Positions 5,088-5,437 of a stretch of DNA of 5,437 nucleotides are shown here, piece by piece; the stretch's first letter is position 1; each line of letters begins with the position of its first letter. The position numbers and the translations under genes were made by a program. Origin of the DNA: Acidobacteriota bacterium (GTDB taxonomy: Bacteria; Acidobacteriota; Terriglobia; UBA7540). Location of the stretch: NCBI GenBank assembly GCA_003171295.1, contig PMYF01000457.1:1-5437 (forward strand), read 5' to 3'. The notes under the pieces are model-generated. The model did no database searches, was not told the origin of the DNA, and worked only from the letters and a program-made list of their open reading frames with translations.

Positions 5088-5437
5088 CTAAGCGTTGATG
5101 AAGGAGCCGGGGTCGTTGAAATGATCCACGCCGCCCTTCGGCCAGGGATACAAGCGGCTGGTGTCCACTACGATTTGGCCCGTTGCATCCTGCTCAACAT
5201 GCGCCCGGTCCATGGGCCGCGGAGCCGGTCCTTCAAAGTTGATCCCTTCCGGCGTGTAACCGCTGCCGTGGCAGGGGCACTTGAATTTGTGCTCGGCGGG
5301 TTTCCAGTCCGGCGTGCAGCCCAGGTGAGTGCAGCGCCCGTAAATCACAAAGATGCGGTCAGCTTCTCGCACCACCCAAATGCGGTACTGCTGCTTGAAG
5401 CGCTCGTCAACGCCCGGCTGGAAATCTGTTGCGTATC
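5088..5437 (-). CDS. Rieske iron-sulfur protein of the bc-type complex (C-terminal part; N-terminus beyond window)
   Basis: Rieske [2Fe-2S] subunit (PetC/QcrA type), which takes the first electron from quinol and passes it to the c-type cytochrome. The last 115 residues are visible; the membrane anchor and start lie past the right edge. Cluster motifs are complete: C35THLGC40 and C53PCHGS58 (numbered from the first whole codon in the window), so ligands are Cys35, His37, Cys53 and His56, and Cys40/Cys55 form the usual disulfide. Ser58 and Tyr60 (CPCHGSGY), which raise the potential by hydrogen bonds in known Rieske proteins, are both kept. The GPAPRPM proline loop is at 69-75. The frame stays open to the edge, so an internal GTG at 5375 is not the start. 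The tail after the fold (LYPWPKGGVDHFNDPGSFINA region) is of unknown role. Stop TAG lies 108 bases before cytochrome b. Confidence 0.95.
   Translation of the reverse strand, partial: YATDFQPGVDERFKQQYRIWVVREADRIFVIYGRCTHLGCTPDWKPAEHKFKCPCHGSGYTPEGINFEGPAPRPMDRAHVEQDATGQIVVDTSRLYPWPKGGVDHFNDPGSFINA

Noticed and set aside
5088..5375. Rieske gene starting at an internal GTG
   Set aside because: The frame continues open to the window edge with plausible Rieske sequence (FKQQYRIWVV), so the gene is partial and the GTG is an internal Val codon.
1..5437. tRNA, rRNA, CRISPR arrays, insertion sequences or attachment sites
   Set aside because: I saw no cloverleaf-like segment, spaced repeat array, transposase motif or terminal repeats; nearly all bases belong to the four bc-complex genes.

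Overview
The window is one stretch of a minus-strand operon for a cytochrome bc-type quinol:cytochrome c oxidoreductase (complex III family). Read in the direction of transcription (high to low coordinates) it holds the C-terminal part of a Rieske iron-sulfur protein (running off the right edge), the N-terminal cytochrome b half (cytochrome b6 / PetB type), the C-terminal cytochrome b half (subunit IV / PetD type, much enlarged), and a very large membrane-anchored multihaem cytochrome c that runs off the left edge. Nothing on the plus strand looks like a real gene.

The largest gene, covering positions 2942 to 1, starts with TTG and has no stop inside the window. It is in frame throughout: eight CXXCH haem motifs and five downstream Met-Pro ligand motifs all fall in the same reading frame. 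A long plus-strand open frame lies exactly codon-on-codon opposite it and is an antisense shadow.

Split cytochrome b, helix-D histidines 15 residues apart, the HFWRVRKDGGISGP segment and GSYKKPRE after the helix-B histidine place the complex on the b6f-like/split-b side of the family. It is not a plant or cyanobacterial b6f: the cysteine that binds haem c(i) is absent, PEWY is replaced by APWY, subunit IV is about twice the usual length, and a giant multihaem cytochrome c takes the place of cytochrome f or c1. Such Rieske/b/b/multihaem-c clusters are known from Acidobacteriota, Planctomycetota, Nitrospirota, NC10 and former Deltaproteobacteria. The G+C content (roughly 60 % by eye), gene order and AAGTCAAAAG-type intergenic repeats make me favour Acidobacteriota or a close neighbour, but this is inference.

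Working model: quinol is oxidised at the cytochrome b/Rieske site, one electron crosses the membrane through the two b haems, and the other goes through the Rieske cluster into the multihaem cytochrome. That protein has three N-terminal CXXCH haems plus at least five class-I-like haem domains, probably an extended periplasmic wire towards an oxidase or other acceptor. The gaps between genes are 33, 108 and 108 bases. The two longer ones contain inverted repeats, the clearer one (3960-4020) lying between the two cytochrome b genes. The operon promoter and the gene's terminator are outside the window.
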